Shown: positions 33,194 to 41,504, numbered from the stretch's first letter. The stretch is 41,504 bases of DNA from Bacillota bacterium (GCA_016284575.1 JAEEPD010000202.1:1-41504), one strand, 5' to 3'. Numbers and translations are program-made. Notes: generated from the sequence alone by a model not told the origin.

Positions 33194-33952
33194 TTACGCT
33201 TCGTTGAACACTGTGATATAGGCCGAGACCGGGTTCGGGCTGAGCATGGTCCATCTCGGAGCCGGGTCCAGAGTGTAGCCGTCCCGCACCTGCCAGAAGC
33301 GGAATGACTTGCCGGAGCCGGTCATTTTAAACTCGGCGCTGCCGCAGCAGACCACGCTGTGATTGAAATAGCCCCCCGCATCTGAGTACCAGATGTTCAG
33401 AAGGAAGGGCCTGCCGGCAGCCAGCTCCCTGAGGCCGCGGCTGCGGGAGAAGCTGTTGACGGCGATGAGAGGGAGGCTGAGGCTCCGGATGCAGAGCCTG
33501 GAAAAGAAAGTATAGTCGATGTTGTCCAGGGTGAAGTCTCCAAGGGAGGGCGCCGGATCCAGCTTTTCCCGGAAGATCTGCATGATGCGGGGCGCCAGGG
33601 CTTCTGCGGTGACGTTGCCCGGGGCGGGCCTTGAGCTGCCAGCGCTCAGGGCAGAGCCTGCGGTGACGGCGCTCGGAGCAGAGCCTGCGGTGATGGCGAC
33701 CGGACCGGACTCTGAGCTGCTGGCCAGTCCTGCCGCGCCGCCCTCCCGCGCCTGAAGCCGGTTCATGTGAAAAGCCAGCATCGAGGATATCCCATACAGG
33801 GCGCAGGCGTTGGTCTCGAAAATGTAGTAAGGCGGAACCCTGTCCGCCAGCGATACCTGCGATTGCAGTTCAAAGGAGCGTCCCGGGTACTTAGCCTCCA
33901 GGAAGCTTACAGGGTCCTCTATTCTGTTTGCCGGCGTATCTCTGAACAGCAA
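33194..33952 (-). CDS. Papain-like cysteine-peptidase-fold candidate
   Basis: A 252-residue cytoplasmic protein with a possible C39-type triad in order: Cys50 (FETNACALYGISSML), His198 (GGYFNHSVVCCGSAEF) and Asp224 (WQVRDGYT). No signal peptide is visible. Residues 70-112 are a low-complexity Ala/Ser/Gly insertion with an imperfect repeat (TAGSAPSAV, TAGSALSAG). The start codon is TTG at 33952, supported by GGAAGG. It lies upstream of the pilus genes in the same direction. It may process a surface protein or be an inactive relative; the fold is a pattern-based inference. Confidence 0.55.
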   Translation of the reverse strand: MLFRDTPANRIEDPVSFLEAKYPGRSFELQSQVSLADRVPPYYIFETNACALYGISSMLAFHMNRLQAREGGAAGLASSSESGPVAITAGSAPSAVTAGSALSAGSSRPAPGNVTAEALAPRIMQIFREKLDPAPSLGDFTLDNIDYTFFSRLCIRSLSLPLIAVNSFSRSRGLRELAAGRPFLLNIWYSDAGGYFNHSVVCCGSAEFKMTGSGKSFRFWQVRDGYTLDPAPRWTMLSPNPVSAYITVFNEA

Positions 33953-34041
33953 TTACATTCCTTCCGGACGCGGCACATCCGCTGTCGCTACTTTATGTAT
34001 TATAGCAGAAAGGTCCTCGGTTGCCAAAGTAAGTTGAAGCA

Positions 34042-34845
34042 CTACAGCAAATAGTACTCGGCGACCTGTTTAATCTTTCCGCTCGTGAGCGGCTGCTGCT
34101 GATTTTCAAGCGTAATGATCAGTCCCTTCCCGGGGAAAAGCCCGTCCCTGGCATATCGATCCATTTTGTACATAAATGAATTCTGTACATACTCCGGGTC
34201 ATCCATACGGCCGAAATGCTCCCAGTAATAGATTTCGCCGGAGCGGCTGATAACTGTAAAGTCCGGGGTCGAGCTTCCGGTGGAGTAATTGAAGTAATAT
34301 GCCTGCTCATATGTGTAATACAGGCCATGCTCGTAAAGAAAATCCGCAATGAGAAGCTCGGACTTGGAGCGTACGAATTCACCCCGCCTTGTCTGAAAAA
34401 GGAGACCCTCCTGGTGGGAGGAAAAGCCCTGCGGTGCGGGCGTATCCCAGGTATCATCTGCCCAGACATCTATCTCTGAAAGAGGTCCGAGCAGCCGCCT
34501 TCGGCCCGGGCTGAGAGAGCGATACGCATCAGTGAGGGCTTCAGGTTTATATTGATTCAGGAAACGGTGGATCGCATTGCGTTCCTCTTTAGCCAGTCGG
34601 AGCGTTTTTTCTGCGTAGTCTTTTTCCGCCAGACGCGCGGCTAAGGCTTCATCGCTGCTCCGGATGTATTTGGAGACGGTTTTCCCGTCTTTGTTTCTTC
34701 GGAGTTTATAGTAATGCCAGCTGCCGTTTTTAATCTGTCTGCATCTTAATGCACCGCCCGGGGCTTTTCTTATGATTCCGCTGCAGATCTGGATGACAGT
34801 ATTCAGCTGCGCCTCTCTGCGTAGAAGATCATCTCTGATTTTCAT
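34042..34845 (-). CDS. PD-(D/E)XK nuclease-like protein
   Basis: A 267-residue protein with a basic, helical N-terminal half (about 1-125) and a C-terminal restriction-endonuclease-like core: RSKSELLIADFLYEHGL (Glu near 162), STPDFTVI (Asp195) and EIYYWEHFGR (Glu209, His210). The Asp...Glu-x-His spacing fits PD-(D/E)XK folds, and this group is widespread as hypothetical proteins in Clostridia. AAAGGAAAG precedes the start. No methylase or defence gene lies beside it, so it is not part of an obvious restriction system. Confidence 0.7.
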   Translation of the reverse strand: MKIRDDLLRREAQLNTVIQICSGIIRKAPGGALRCRQIKNGSWHYYKLRRNKDGKTVSKYIRSSDEALAARLAEKDYAEKTLRLAKEERNAIHRFLNQYKPEALTDAYRSLSPGRRRLLGPLSEIDVWADDTWDTPAPQGFSSHQEGLLFQTRRGEFVRSKSELLIADFLYEHGLYYTYEQAYYFNYSTGSSTPDFTVISRSGEIYYWEHFGRMDDPEYVQNSFMYKMDRYARDGLFPGKGLIITLENQQQPLTSGKIKQVAEYYLL

Positions 34846-35373
34846 AATTTATCTTTCCTTTACATTTATTGCTATTATCCGGCGGGTCAATGATACTTGA
34901 TTATGTATTTAATGTCAATATTTACTTTTAATGCGCGTTGTTGAACTCAGTTCATTTAGGTGCTTCGAAAATTGATAGTATCAGATTTTCGATTTTCCGT
35001 TTTTTGTACCATGTAAAACCGCAATTTTTTGGGAAACATAAGTCTATTGATGGTACGGGATATGTGAATTCACAGTTGTTGTTCTATTTTCGATACATAT
35101 TTTTACATTTAACCCCACCTTTTGCTGGCATAGATCTTCAACCGAGTCTTTTTCATGGTACAAAATATCAACTTCACCTTTCTGGTTCCATCATTTTCGG
35201 AAGGACCTTTTCTGAAAGGCATTGGACCCTTGATTCGGCACGTTTACAACGGCATTTATAGGATTTGCGGGGAATTGGGACTATTTCGAGAAATTTGGGG
35301 CGAGGTGCAAGGCTTGACGGCCGGCCAAAAGCGGAGGACGCACTACAAGGACATTTTTTAGTACCGTTTGAGT
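34846..35373. other. 528-bp AT-rich gap with a long inverted repeat, no clear gene
   Basis: Base composition differs from both neighbours. A perfect 12-base inverted pair, TTTTGTACCATG (35002-35013) and CATGGTACAAAA (35154-35165), encloses 140 bases, and a smaller CGAAAAT/ATTTTCG hairpin lies at about 34967-34993. A 107-codon plus-strand frame (34938-35261) has no ribosome site and no recognisable domain. A decayed mobile element is possible. Confidence 0.45.
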
Positions 35374-35402
35374 TTGGCAAAGGCTTTTGGATAGGGTACA
35401 AT
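35374..35402 (+). promoter_or_regulatory. addB promoter
   Basis: TTGGCA (35374-35379), 17 bases and TACAAT (35397-35402), each one mismatch from consensus. The -10 box overlaps an in-frame ATG at 35401, which argues for the downstream start at 35452. Confidence 0.7.
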
Positions 35403-35451
35403 GGTGAGGAAAAGGAAAAGTATTCAGGATAGAACCTGCGGGAGATCATAT

Positions 35452-38400
35452 ATGTTAAGGATAATAAATGCGGCAAGCGAGGAGCGGCTGGAGGAGCTGC
35501 TTTTCAGGGATATAAAGGAGAAACTCGAGCGGCTGAGAAGCCGGGAAGCCGCCGGCTCAGGCTTTGTACATGCAGGAGGGAACTCCGAAAGTGCCGGGTC
35601 TGAAAACCCGAAGGCCAAGAGTGCGCCAGAGCTCGGGAACGAGAATGCCAATAGTAGCCTGAAGTTTGGGCGCGAGAGCTCCGAGAGTGCTCGGGAACTC
35701 GGGGGCAAGGATACCAGCAGTGCACAGGAGTCTGGGGACAAGGGATCCAAGGGGGCATTGGGATCAGGAGGAGGACTGATTGAGCCGCTAACCATGAATA
35801 GCGGAGAGCTTCGCGCTCCGCGGCAGGTGGTGCTTGTTGTTCCGGCGCAGTACACGCTGCGGGCGGAGGAGCGGGCCTTCAGAAGCCTTGGCGGCGACGG
35901 TTTTTTCGACTTTCACATAATGTCCGGAAACAGACTCATACACCAGATCGTCCACGAGACCGGCGGACCCGGGCTTACCCCTGTCAACAATCTGGGGCGC
36001 ACAATGATGCTGCGCCGCATCGCGCGAAACAGGGCGCAGGATCTGAAATGCTACGGTTCCCTTGCAGAGAGCAGCGAGTTTCTTAAGCTGGCCGGAGATT
36101 TTATAGTGCAGGCCAAGCAGAACAAGATAGACGAGGAGGCCATGCCGCTGCTGGTCCAGGCCAGCCCCGAGGGCAGCCTGCTGCGGGACAAGCTGTCGGA
36201 CATGCAGATACTGATGAGCGAGTACCAGCTGGCCATGGCGGGCAGGTTCAGCGATTCTGAGGATCTGCTGGCTTTTGCTGCAGGAAATGCGAAGGACTCC
36301 CCCTTTGTACGGGATTCATATTTCTTCTATTTCGGCTTTTATTCTTTCACTTCCAACGAGATGGATTTCCTGACGTCGCTGGCGGAGGCGGGATGCGGGC
36401 TGACGGTGATGCTTCAGGGCGCTCCCTCAGAGGGCCTGGAGGATGACGTTTTTATGGTCCCCAGAAGATCTGCCCAGCGACTGACTGCGCTGTGCAGGGA
36501 AAAGGGGATCCCGGTTGAAAGGCTCACCGAAGCTGAGCAGGATAGACAGGCGGGAGCCGGACTCGATGCAGAGCAAGGCTGTCAGGCAGGAGCCGGGCTC
36601 AATGCAGGGCAAGGCCGACATGCAAAAACGAGAGCCGAAGCTGAGCAGGATAGACAGGCGGGAGCCGAAGGTCCGGCAGGTGATGCAGGAGGCGGAGCCA
36701 AAGCAGCTGCCGCTGCAGCTGCGGGGACTTCGGCTGCCGATGGATGCGATTCAAACGCAGCCGGGACGCGGGAAATCAAGCTGGTGTGCTGCGCGTCGCC
36801 CTTCGCCCAGGCGGAGACCATTGCGGCGGAGGCGTCTGAGCTCATCCGCACAGGCAAGGCTAAGCCCGGGGAGATCGCCGTGCTCTGCGCCGATCCGGAC
36901 GCAGACGGCAGCATCATGAGCCGCGTATTCGCAGACTTTGAGCTTCCCATCTTCATGGACAGCAAGCGCAGCGTCTCCCACAACCCGGCGGCAGCCTTCA
37001 TCAGCGCAGCCCTGGACATCGCGGCAGGAGGCTTCGAAAAGGAAGCTCTTCTGACCATGCTCAAAAGCCCCTATCTCCCCGAAGCGCTCAGAAACACCCG
37101 GCTCCCCTCATATATGGAGCTGTATCACATAGAAGGCAGAAATTTCGAAAAGCCCCTCAAATACGGCAGTGCAAAGTACCCCGAGGAGGAATTCACGGCC
37201 ATGGAGGAGGCAAGATCGGGCCTCTGCGCCCTGCTTTCCCCCTTCTGCAAAGCCTTTGAGACCGCTGAGACAGCTGCGGACAAGTCCAAGGTTTTGTATA
37301 ACTTCATGGAAGAGAGCCTTGGCATACGGCAGATGCTGCAGGAAAGCGCTGCGCAGCTCTCGGAAGAGGGCTATCTTGACGCGTCGGAGGAGATCTCCCA
37401 GCTCTGGGGCGCAGTCTGCAGCCTGCTGGACCAGATAGTGGAGCTCTTAGGCAGCGAAAAGCTGAGCCCTGCGGAGTACCGCGATATTTTCCAGAGCAGC
37501 CTCCAGGACATCGAGATAGGCGTGCTGCCCCAGTCCGAAGGCATGGTACAGCTGGGAAGCATCAGCCGCTCCAGGATCCCCGGGATCAAAGCCCTGTTCA
37601 TAGCGGGCTTCAACGACGGCAGGATCCCGCCGGACGGAGGCGGAGATTTTCTCCTTAGCGACAGAGAGCAGGAGGAGCTTATGGCCGCGGGATTTACGGT
37701 CTGCAAGGGAAGCGAGCTGCTGGACGCGGAAAACCGGCTGCTGGTGCACAATGCTCTGTCCCAGCCCGTCAGCTATCTGTGGCTGGGCTGGTGTGCCGCT
37801 GATGAAAAGGGCGAGGCCATGAAGCCCTCCCCCATGCTGCTGGAATTCGCCGAAAAGCACGCTCTCAAAGAAGAAAAAGACATAGAAAACAGCGGCAGTT
37901 CCCTGCCCTTCATTCAGGGCAGCAGCCCTGCCCTCTCACGCCTCGGCGAGGAGATGCGAAGGATACTGGACAGCGATGGCAGCCTGAATGGCATGGACCC
38001 CGCCCTCATGGCAGTCTACGGCCTCCTGGAGCCGGAGAAAAGAGCGTCAATCAGGGACGCCCTGCTCTACAAGGGCGGCAAGCCCCGGCTGGAACCGGGG
38101 CTCACGAAGGAGCTTTACACACCGGGAGGAAGGGAGCTGTCACTGAGCCCCTCAAGGCTGGAGAGCTTCGCAGCCTGCCCCTTCAAGCACTTCGTCCGCT
38201 ACGGCCTCAGCCCCGAGGAGAGCCGCGAATTTGCCATAGATTCCCTCACCGTGGGCAACATCCACCACGAAGCCCTGCTGGCCCTTTGCCAGCGGCTCAG
38301 CAAGCCGTCGGAGGAGGCAGGAAAGCCCATCAGCAGCCCGGACTCCCTCTGGAGCACCATCACAGACGAAGAGCTCAGGGCGATGATGGACCAGATCCTG

Positions 38401-39216
38401 GAGGAGCTGGCGGAAAGCGGCTTCGACGGCATAATGAAGGCCGGAGACAGGGAAAGCTACCAGTCCAGGCGCATCCGCAAGGTCTGCAAGGACTTTGCCA
38501 GGCAGCTGGTGCTTCAGGTGCGCAAGGGAAACATCGACAGCATGTACTTTGAGACGGGCTTCGGTCGGGGCCGCAACTTCCCCGCCATCGATCTTCCAAC
38601 CAGCCTGGGCACCGTCCACGTGGAGGGACGCATCGACCGCGTGGATCTGATAAAGACCTCCGACGGCAGCTACGTAAAGGTGGTGGACTACAAGTCCGGC
38701 TATAAGAAATTCGAAAGGGACAAGGTCGAAAAGGGTCTGGCGCTGCAGCTGATGTGCTATCTGGAGGGCACCCTGGGCCGCAAGGATCTGAAGCCCGCCG
38801 GGGTCTTCTATTTCATGATCAGAGAGCCAAGGCAGGAAGCCTCCTTCGCGGAGCTTGCCGCAGATGAGCTGAGCGTAAAGCTTCGGGAGAATCTTGAAAA
38901 GGAGTACATGCTCAACGGCATGTTCGTGGAGAGAGACGATGTGCTGCGTTCCCTGGACAGGGAGCTTCCGGAGGCCGACAGCTCCACAGTCATAAGCTTC
39001 AAAAGGACTAAGGAGGGCAAGATCAAGGCCGGAGGCATGGTGAGCGAGGAGGAATTTGAGGCCTTCCGCAGCCGCTTCAGGAAAACGCTGGAGGGCATCT
39101 GCAGCGAGCTGGCAGAGGGCAGCATAAATCCACGTCCCCGAAGAGTGGACAAGCTCCGCACCAGCTGCGATCTTTGCGATTACAGGTCGATTTGCCTTTA
39201 CGGCACCGAGCGCTGA
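35452..39216 (+). CDS. addB: ATP-dependent nuclease subunit AddB (RexB)
   Basis: The inactive-helicase plus nuclease subunit of AddAB, which processes DNA double-strand ends for recombination. The 1254-residue protein matches AddB by VVPAQYTLRAEERAFRSLG, the helicase-like middle, a PD-(D/E)XK nuclease (EGRIDRVDLI, Asp1079 and Lys1081 in VVDYKSG) and the four cysteines of the iron-sulfur staple (Cys909, 1239, 1242, 1248). It is longer than usual because of two low-complexity insertions (about 31-118 and 359-441). No Walker A motif is seen at the N-terminus. The start has GGGAG and lies downstream of the promoter. addA does not follow. Confidence 0.92.
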   Translation: MLRIINAASEERLEELLFRDIKEKLERLRSREAAGSGFVHAGGNSESAGSENPKAKSAPELGNENANSSLKFGRESSESARELGGKDTSSAQESGDKGSKGALGSGGGLIEPLTMNSGELRAPRQVVLVVPAQYTLRAEERAFRSLGGDGFFDFHIMSGNRLIHQIVHETGGPGLTPVNNLGRTMMLRRIARNRAQDLKCYGSLAESSEFLKLAGDFIVQAKQNKIDEEAMPLLVQASPEGSLLRDKLSDMQILMSEYQLAMAGRFSDSEDLLAFAAGNAKDSPFVRDSYFFYFGFYSFTSNEMDFLTSLAEAGCGLTVMLQGAPSEGLEDDVFMVPRRSAQRLTALCREKGIPVERLTEAEQDRQAGAGLDAEQGCQAGAGLNAGQGRHAKTRAEAEQDRQAGAEGPAGDAGGGAKAAAAAAAGTSAADGCDSNAAGTREIKLVCCASPFAQAETIAAEASELIRTGKAKPGEIAVLCADPDADGSIMSRVFADFELPIFMDSKRSVSHNPAAAFISAALDIAAGGFEKEALLTMLKSPYLPEALRNTRLPSYMELYHIEGRNFEKPLKYGSAKYPEEEFTAMEEARSGLCALLSPFCKAFETAETAADKSKVLYNFMEESLGIRQMLQESAAQLSEEGYLDASEEISQLWGAVCSLLDQIVELLGSEKLSPAEYRDIFQSSLQDIEIGVLPQSEGMVQLGSISRSRIPGIKALFIAGFNDGRIPPDGGGDFLLSDREQEELMAAGFTVCKGSELLDAENRLLVHNALSQPVSYLWLGWCAADEKGEAMKPSPMLLEFAEKHALKEEKDIENSGSSLPFIQGSSPALSRLGEEMRRILDSDGSLNGMDPALMAVYGLLEPEKRASIRDALLYKGGKPRLEPGLTKELYTPGGRELSLSPSRLESFAACPFKHFVRYGLSPEESREFAIDSLTVGNIHHEALLALCQRLSKPSEEAGKPISSPDSLWSTITDEELRAMMDQILEELAESGFDGIMKAGDRESYQSRRIRKVCKDFARQLVLQVRKGNIDSMYFETGFGRGRNFPAIDLPTSLGTVHVEGRIDRVDLIKTSDGSYVKVVDYKSGYKKFERDKVEKGLALQLMCYLEGTLGRKDLKPAGVFYFMIREPRQEASFAELAADELSVKLRENLEKEYMLNGMFVERDDVLRSLDRELPEADSSTVISFKRTKEGKIKAGGMVSEEEFEAFRSRFRKTLEGICSELAEGSINPRPRRVDKLRTSCDLCDYRSICLYGTER

Positions 39217-39217
39217 G

Positions 39218-39226
39218 TGGTATAAT
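39218..39226 (+). promoter_or_regulatory. Extended -10 promoter for the gtrA-like gene
   Basis: TGGTATAAT, a perfect extended -10, begins one base after the addB stop and 41 bases before the next start. Confidence 0.65.
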
Positions 39227-39266
39227 AAATTGTTTTAGTACAATTACCTCAGTAAAGGAGCGACCC

Positions 39267-39830
39267 ATGCTTAAGACTGCCATAAGACTTGTTCAGCTTG
39301 GCGTGGCACTTGCTAAAAACAGGGAGGTTCTTGCCTACCTGTTTTTCGGTGTGCTTACCACAATAGTCAACACCCTCTGCTACAGCGTCCTGGACAGGCT
39401 CGGGCTGTCCACACTGGCGGCTACCTTCCTAGCCTGGCTCATAGCGGTGATCTTCGCCTTTATAACCAACAGGAAGTACGTCTTCCGGGCCGACAGAAGC
39501 GGCGGCAGCGCGGCAAAGCAGTTCTTCGGCTTTTTCTTTGCCCGCAGCTTTACCGGCATCCTGGACCTGGTGATCATGTATCTTGCGGTGGACGTCTACG
39601 GGATGAACGGCACCCTGTGGAAGCTCATTTCGAATGTCATAGTGGTGGTGCTGAATTATTTCTTCAGCAAGCTGCTGGTCTTCAGGAAGCCGAAGACTTT
39701 GGAGGCTGAGCCTGAGACCCGTTTTGTGCCGGAGGAGGCTGAGCCTGTGACCCGCTCTGTGCCGGAGGAGGCTGATGAGGCAGGCGCAGCTGATGAAGAA
39801 GCACCGGATACTGAAAAAACAAGTGAATAA
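39267..39830 (+). CDS. GtrA-like flippase-associated membrane protein
   Basis: A 187-residue protein of the GtrA family, which helps move undecaprenyl-phosphate-linked sugars across the membrane. Four spans (about 20-42, 47-66, 84-105 and 115-138) contain the family features YLFFGVLTTIVNTLCY, FITNRKYVF and FSKLLVFRK. The last 45 residues are an acidic tail with two copies of a RFVPEEAEP/RSVPEEADE unit, outside the normal family. AAAGGAG precedes the start. The next gene encodes a GT-C-type glycosyltransferase, a usual partner. Confidence 0.9.
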   Translation: MLKTAIRLVQLGVALAKNREVLAYLFFGVLTTIVNTLCYSVLDRLGLSTLAATFLAWLIAVIFAFITNRKYVFRADRSGGSAAKQFFGFFFARSFTGILDLVIMYLAVDVYGMNGTLWKLISNVIVVVLNYFFSKLLVFRKPKTLEAEPETRFVPEEAEPVTRSVPEEADEAGAADEEAPDTEKTSE

Positions 39831-39894
39831 GCGCAGTCGTACATCCCAATAATCACATAAAACAACAAACCATTTATATTTATATATAATCAAC

Positions 39895-41349
39895 ATGAAC
39901 GATACTCTGAACTGCAAACAGAATATACTCCACAGGATCGCCATCTTCCTCTTCAGCGCCTGGTGCTTTTTCCTGGCCTGGCGGAACATGCTGAGGCTCT
40001 TTGTAGCCCCGCCCCTGTGGTACATAAGCATCGCGGCAGGCGCATCGGCGCTGCTTTCCATAGCCGTCAGCTTTCTGGCTGCAAAGCCCCTCTCAAAGCT
40101 CAAAGGCTGGCAGATCGCGGCCCTGCTCTTCGCCATCTCCCTAGCCCTTAAGCTGCTGGTGGTCTTCAGCTTCGCACCCGCGGAATACTCGGACTTTCAG
40201 ACCTTCCGCGCCGGCGCCGCCCTCACTGCCAAGAGGGACATGTTTTTCATCACCAGCCTGCCCTACTACAGCATCTGGGCTTACCAGTTCGGCTTCGAAT
40301 GGCTGATCTCCCTGATCTTCAGGCTTTTCGGCCGCTGGGACCCGGTCTTCGGCCTGGTGGTCAACAGCTTCTTCGCCGCAGGCTGCACCCCTGCACTCTA
40401 TGCGGTGGTCAAGGAGGTCCGGGACAAAAAGGCCGGCATCTGCGCCGCCCTGCTCTTCACCCTGCTGCCCATAACAATCAATCTTTCCGCGGTTTTCACA
40501 AACCAGCACGTATCCCTGTTTTTCATACTCATGGGCCTCTGGCTGCTCCTAAAGCGCCCCGACTGGCTGGGCGGCCTGCTTTCGGGCTTCTGCCTTGCCG
40601 TAGCCAAGGTGGCCAGAGCGGACGTCATCGTCTACATCGCAGCCATCGCCGTGGCCATAGTGCTGCTAAAGCGCAGCAAAAAAGCCTTCATAGCCCTGGC
40701 CTGCTGCGTCATCGCCTACTTCGGCTTCTTCAAGGCGGCGGAGATCATCGTATCCCCCCTGCAGCCCTTCGGTCTGGGGAACAATTTCCCCCTCTACAAA
40801 TTCGCCGTGGGCCTGGATGAAGCCAGCTCCGGACGCTATTCCGTCCGCATGCAGAACGAGATATTCAACAACGAGACCTATCTGGCGGATCACGCCCTGC
40901 GGGACGCGGAGACCATGAAGCTCATAAAGGAGGAGCTTTCCATCGGGCCTGCGCGCCTTGCAAAGCTTTTCCTTGCCAAGATTGACATACAGTGGACCAA
41001 CCTTTATCACAGCTACGAAATGCTCCACGACATAGTGCAGCAGGAGACCGTAAGGACCCCCATCGGCAGCGTTACCAGCAAGGTGATAGCCCGCACGGTG
41101 ATGCAGTGGGACGATTTTTCCCGCATGCTGCTTTTTGCCGCGGCGGGGCTTGCCGGCTTCGTGCTTGGCACTAAAAAACGCATGCATCTGGGCGCCAGCG
41201 TGCTGATCCTGGCCTTCATGGCCTTCAGCGCCATCGCCTTTGCCATAGAAGTGCAGTACAGGTATTCCTATTTTGTATTCCCTGCGGTCTGCATGGTTGC
41301 CGCTATGCTGCCGGCCATACTGTTTGAGGAAGAGCCCGCCGGGGAGTAA
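39895..41349 (+). CDS. Multi-span GT-C-type glycosyltransferase (family 39-like)
   Basis: A 484-residue integral membrane protein with about eleven spans. An early extracellular acidic site (EYSDFQTFRAGAAL, near residue 100) fits the catalytic Asp of lipid-sugar-dependent GT-C enzymes, and the run YSIWAYQFGFEWLISLIFRLFG plus KKAGICAALLFTLLPI is typical of the PMT/ArnT-like superfamily. It probably transfers a sugar from undecaprenyl phosphate to a surface polymer or protein, with the GtrA-like protein supplying the donor. No Shine-Dalgarno is present; TATAAT ends four bases before the ATG and another -10-like TATATT lies 14 bases before it. Confidence 0.82.
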   Translation: MNDTLNCKQNILHRIAIFLFSAWCFFLAWRNMLRLFVAPPLWYISIAAGASALLSIAVSFLAAKPLSKLKGWQIAALLFAISLALKLLVVFSFAPAEYSDFQTFRAGAALTAKRDMFFITSLPYYSIWAYQFGFEWLISLIFRLFGRWDPVFGLVVNSFFAAGCTPALYAVVKEVRDKKAGICAALLFTLLPITINLSAVFTNQHVSLFFILMGLWLLLKRPDWLGGLLSGFCLAVAKVARADVIVYIAAIAVAIVLLKRSKKAFIALACCVIAYFGFFKAAEIIVSPLQPFGLGNNFPLYKFAVGLDEASSGRYSVRMQNEIFNNETYLADHALRDAETMKLIKEELSIGPARLAKLFLAKIDIQWTNLYHSYEMLHDIVQQETVRTPIGSVTSKVIARTVMQWDDFSRMLLFAAAGLAGFVLGTKKRMHLGASVLILAFMAFSAIAFAIEVQYRYSYFVFPAVCMVAAMLPAILFEEEPAGE

Positions 41350-41353
41350 AAGC

Positions 41354-41383
41354 GATGACAGGGAGGACCCATGCCACTGTCAC
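41354..41383. repeat. Degenerate REP-like palindrome
   Basis: TGACA and TGTCA ends surround a GGAGGACCC-type core. It resembles, with several changes, the two near-identical units that follow. Confidence 0.4.
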
Positions 41384-41410
41384 AGAGGAGGAGCCCTCAA
41401 AAGTTTAAAA

Positions 41411-41440
41411 GGTGACAAAGAGAACCGTCCCCATTGTCAC
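41411..41440. repeat. REP-like repeat unit 1
   Basis: A 30-base unit with GTGACA...TGTCAC inverted ends and the core AACCGTCCCC. It differs from unit 2 at one base. Confidence 0.8.
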
Positions 41441-41446
41441 AATACA

Positions 41447-41476
41447 GGTGACAAAGAGAACCGTCCCCAATGTCAC
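41447..41476. repeat. REP-like repeat unit 2
   Basis: Second direct copy, 36 bp from the first. Units of this kind with GTGACA ends and a CCGTCCCC core are scattered in many bacterial genomes, often near Y1 (REP-associated) transposases. Confidence 0.8.
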
Positions 41477-41490
41477 ATGGAGACGTTATT

Positions 41491-41497
41491 AAGGAGA
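41491..41497 (+). promoter_or_regulatory. Ribosome binding site of a gene beyond the window
   Basis: AAGGAGA lies at the right edge, suggesting a plus-strand start codon just outside. Confidence 0.4.
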
Positions 41498-41504
41498 ACT
41501 GATC

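Noticed and set aside
34042-34845. Restriction-modification system
   Set aside because: The nuclease-like protein has no methylase or specificity gene beside it.
34938-35261. A 107-codon plus-strand gene
   Set aside because: No ribosome site, no domain, and unusual composition; treated as non-coding or decayed.
35401-35451. ATG at 35401 as the addB start
   Set aside because: It lies inside the -10 box of a good promoter; the start at 35452 has a ribosome site.
41411-41476. CRISPR array
   Set aside because: Only two full units 36 bp apart with a six-base gap and inverted ends, which fits REP elements, not CRISPR spacers.

Overview
The window reads as chromosome of a low-oxygen, Gram-positive member of the Bacillota, most likely a GC-rich Clostridia (an Anaerovoracaceae/Eubacteriales-type gut or rumen anaerobe; the family level is a guess). 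Reasons: strong GGAGG ribosome sites, LPXTG-type sorting signals with sortases, YtrA/GntR-controlled ABC genes, an ECF transporter core, AddB-type nuclease and a lipobox peptide-binding protein.

Layout. 1-1414: a terminator and an IS256/IS1249-type insertion sequence placed just behind yhbY. 1421-3726: yhbY, then a ytrA-like repressor-ATPase-permease operon read leftward from a promoter embedded in tandem 8-bp repeats. 3855-8668: rightward genes for a zinc-ribbon/Ala-rich membrane protein, an RluA-type pseudouridine synthase, signal peptidase I, SmpB and an MltG-like LysM-type protein. 8694-15217: MATE exporter, an orphan A24 prepilin peptidase overlapping the 3' end of a GAPDH gene, TrmB, and the ECF core EcfT-EcfA-EcfA. 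15251-17690: an unknown membrane protein and a peptide-binding lipoprotein.

16071-27515 is the most interesting accessory block. It holds a Dpp/Opp-type importer (binding protein, two permeases, two ATPases), a divergent LysR regulator, and a six-gene leftward operon: creatininase-family hydrolase, tautomerase-fold protein lacking Pro1, second creatininase-family hydrolase, RraA-like protein with an altered active site, and two nitrilase-superfamily amidases. A shared CATTAATCYGC motif lies upstream of lysR and upstream of the hydrolase operon. I infer an uptake-and-degradation system for a cyclic amide or similar nitrogen compound; I know of no described pathway with this gene set.

27540-33952 is a sortase-assembled pilus locus resembling the FCT region of Streptococcus pyogenes: a signal-peptidase-like protein that has lost both catalytic residues (SipA-like), a VPTG-type FctA-like pilin, a class B sortase, an LPQTG Cna-B/FctA-like pilin and a second sortase. 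It is flanked by a papain-like cysteine-peptidase-fold candidate. 34042-41504 holds a PD-(D/E)XK-like protein, AddB without a visible Walker A motif or neighbouring addA, a GtrA-like protein, a GT-C-type membrane glycosyltransferase and REP-like repeats.

Recurring themes: promoters whose -10 box lies about 9 nt from the start codon with no Shine-Dalgarno (leaderless candidates), and low-complexity insertions inside otherwise conserved proteins. No tRNA, rRNA, CRISPR array or known riboswitch was recognised.
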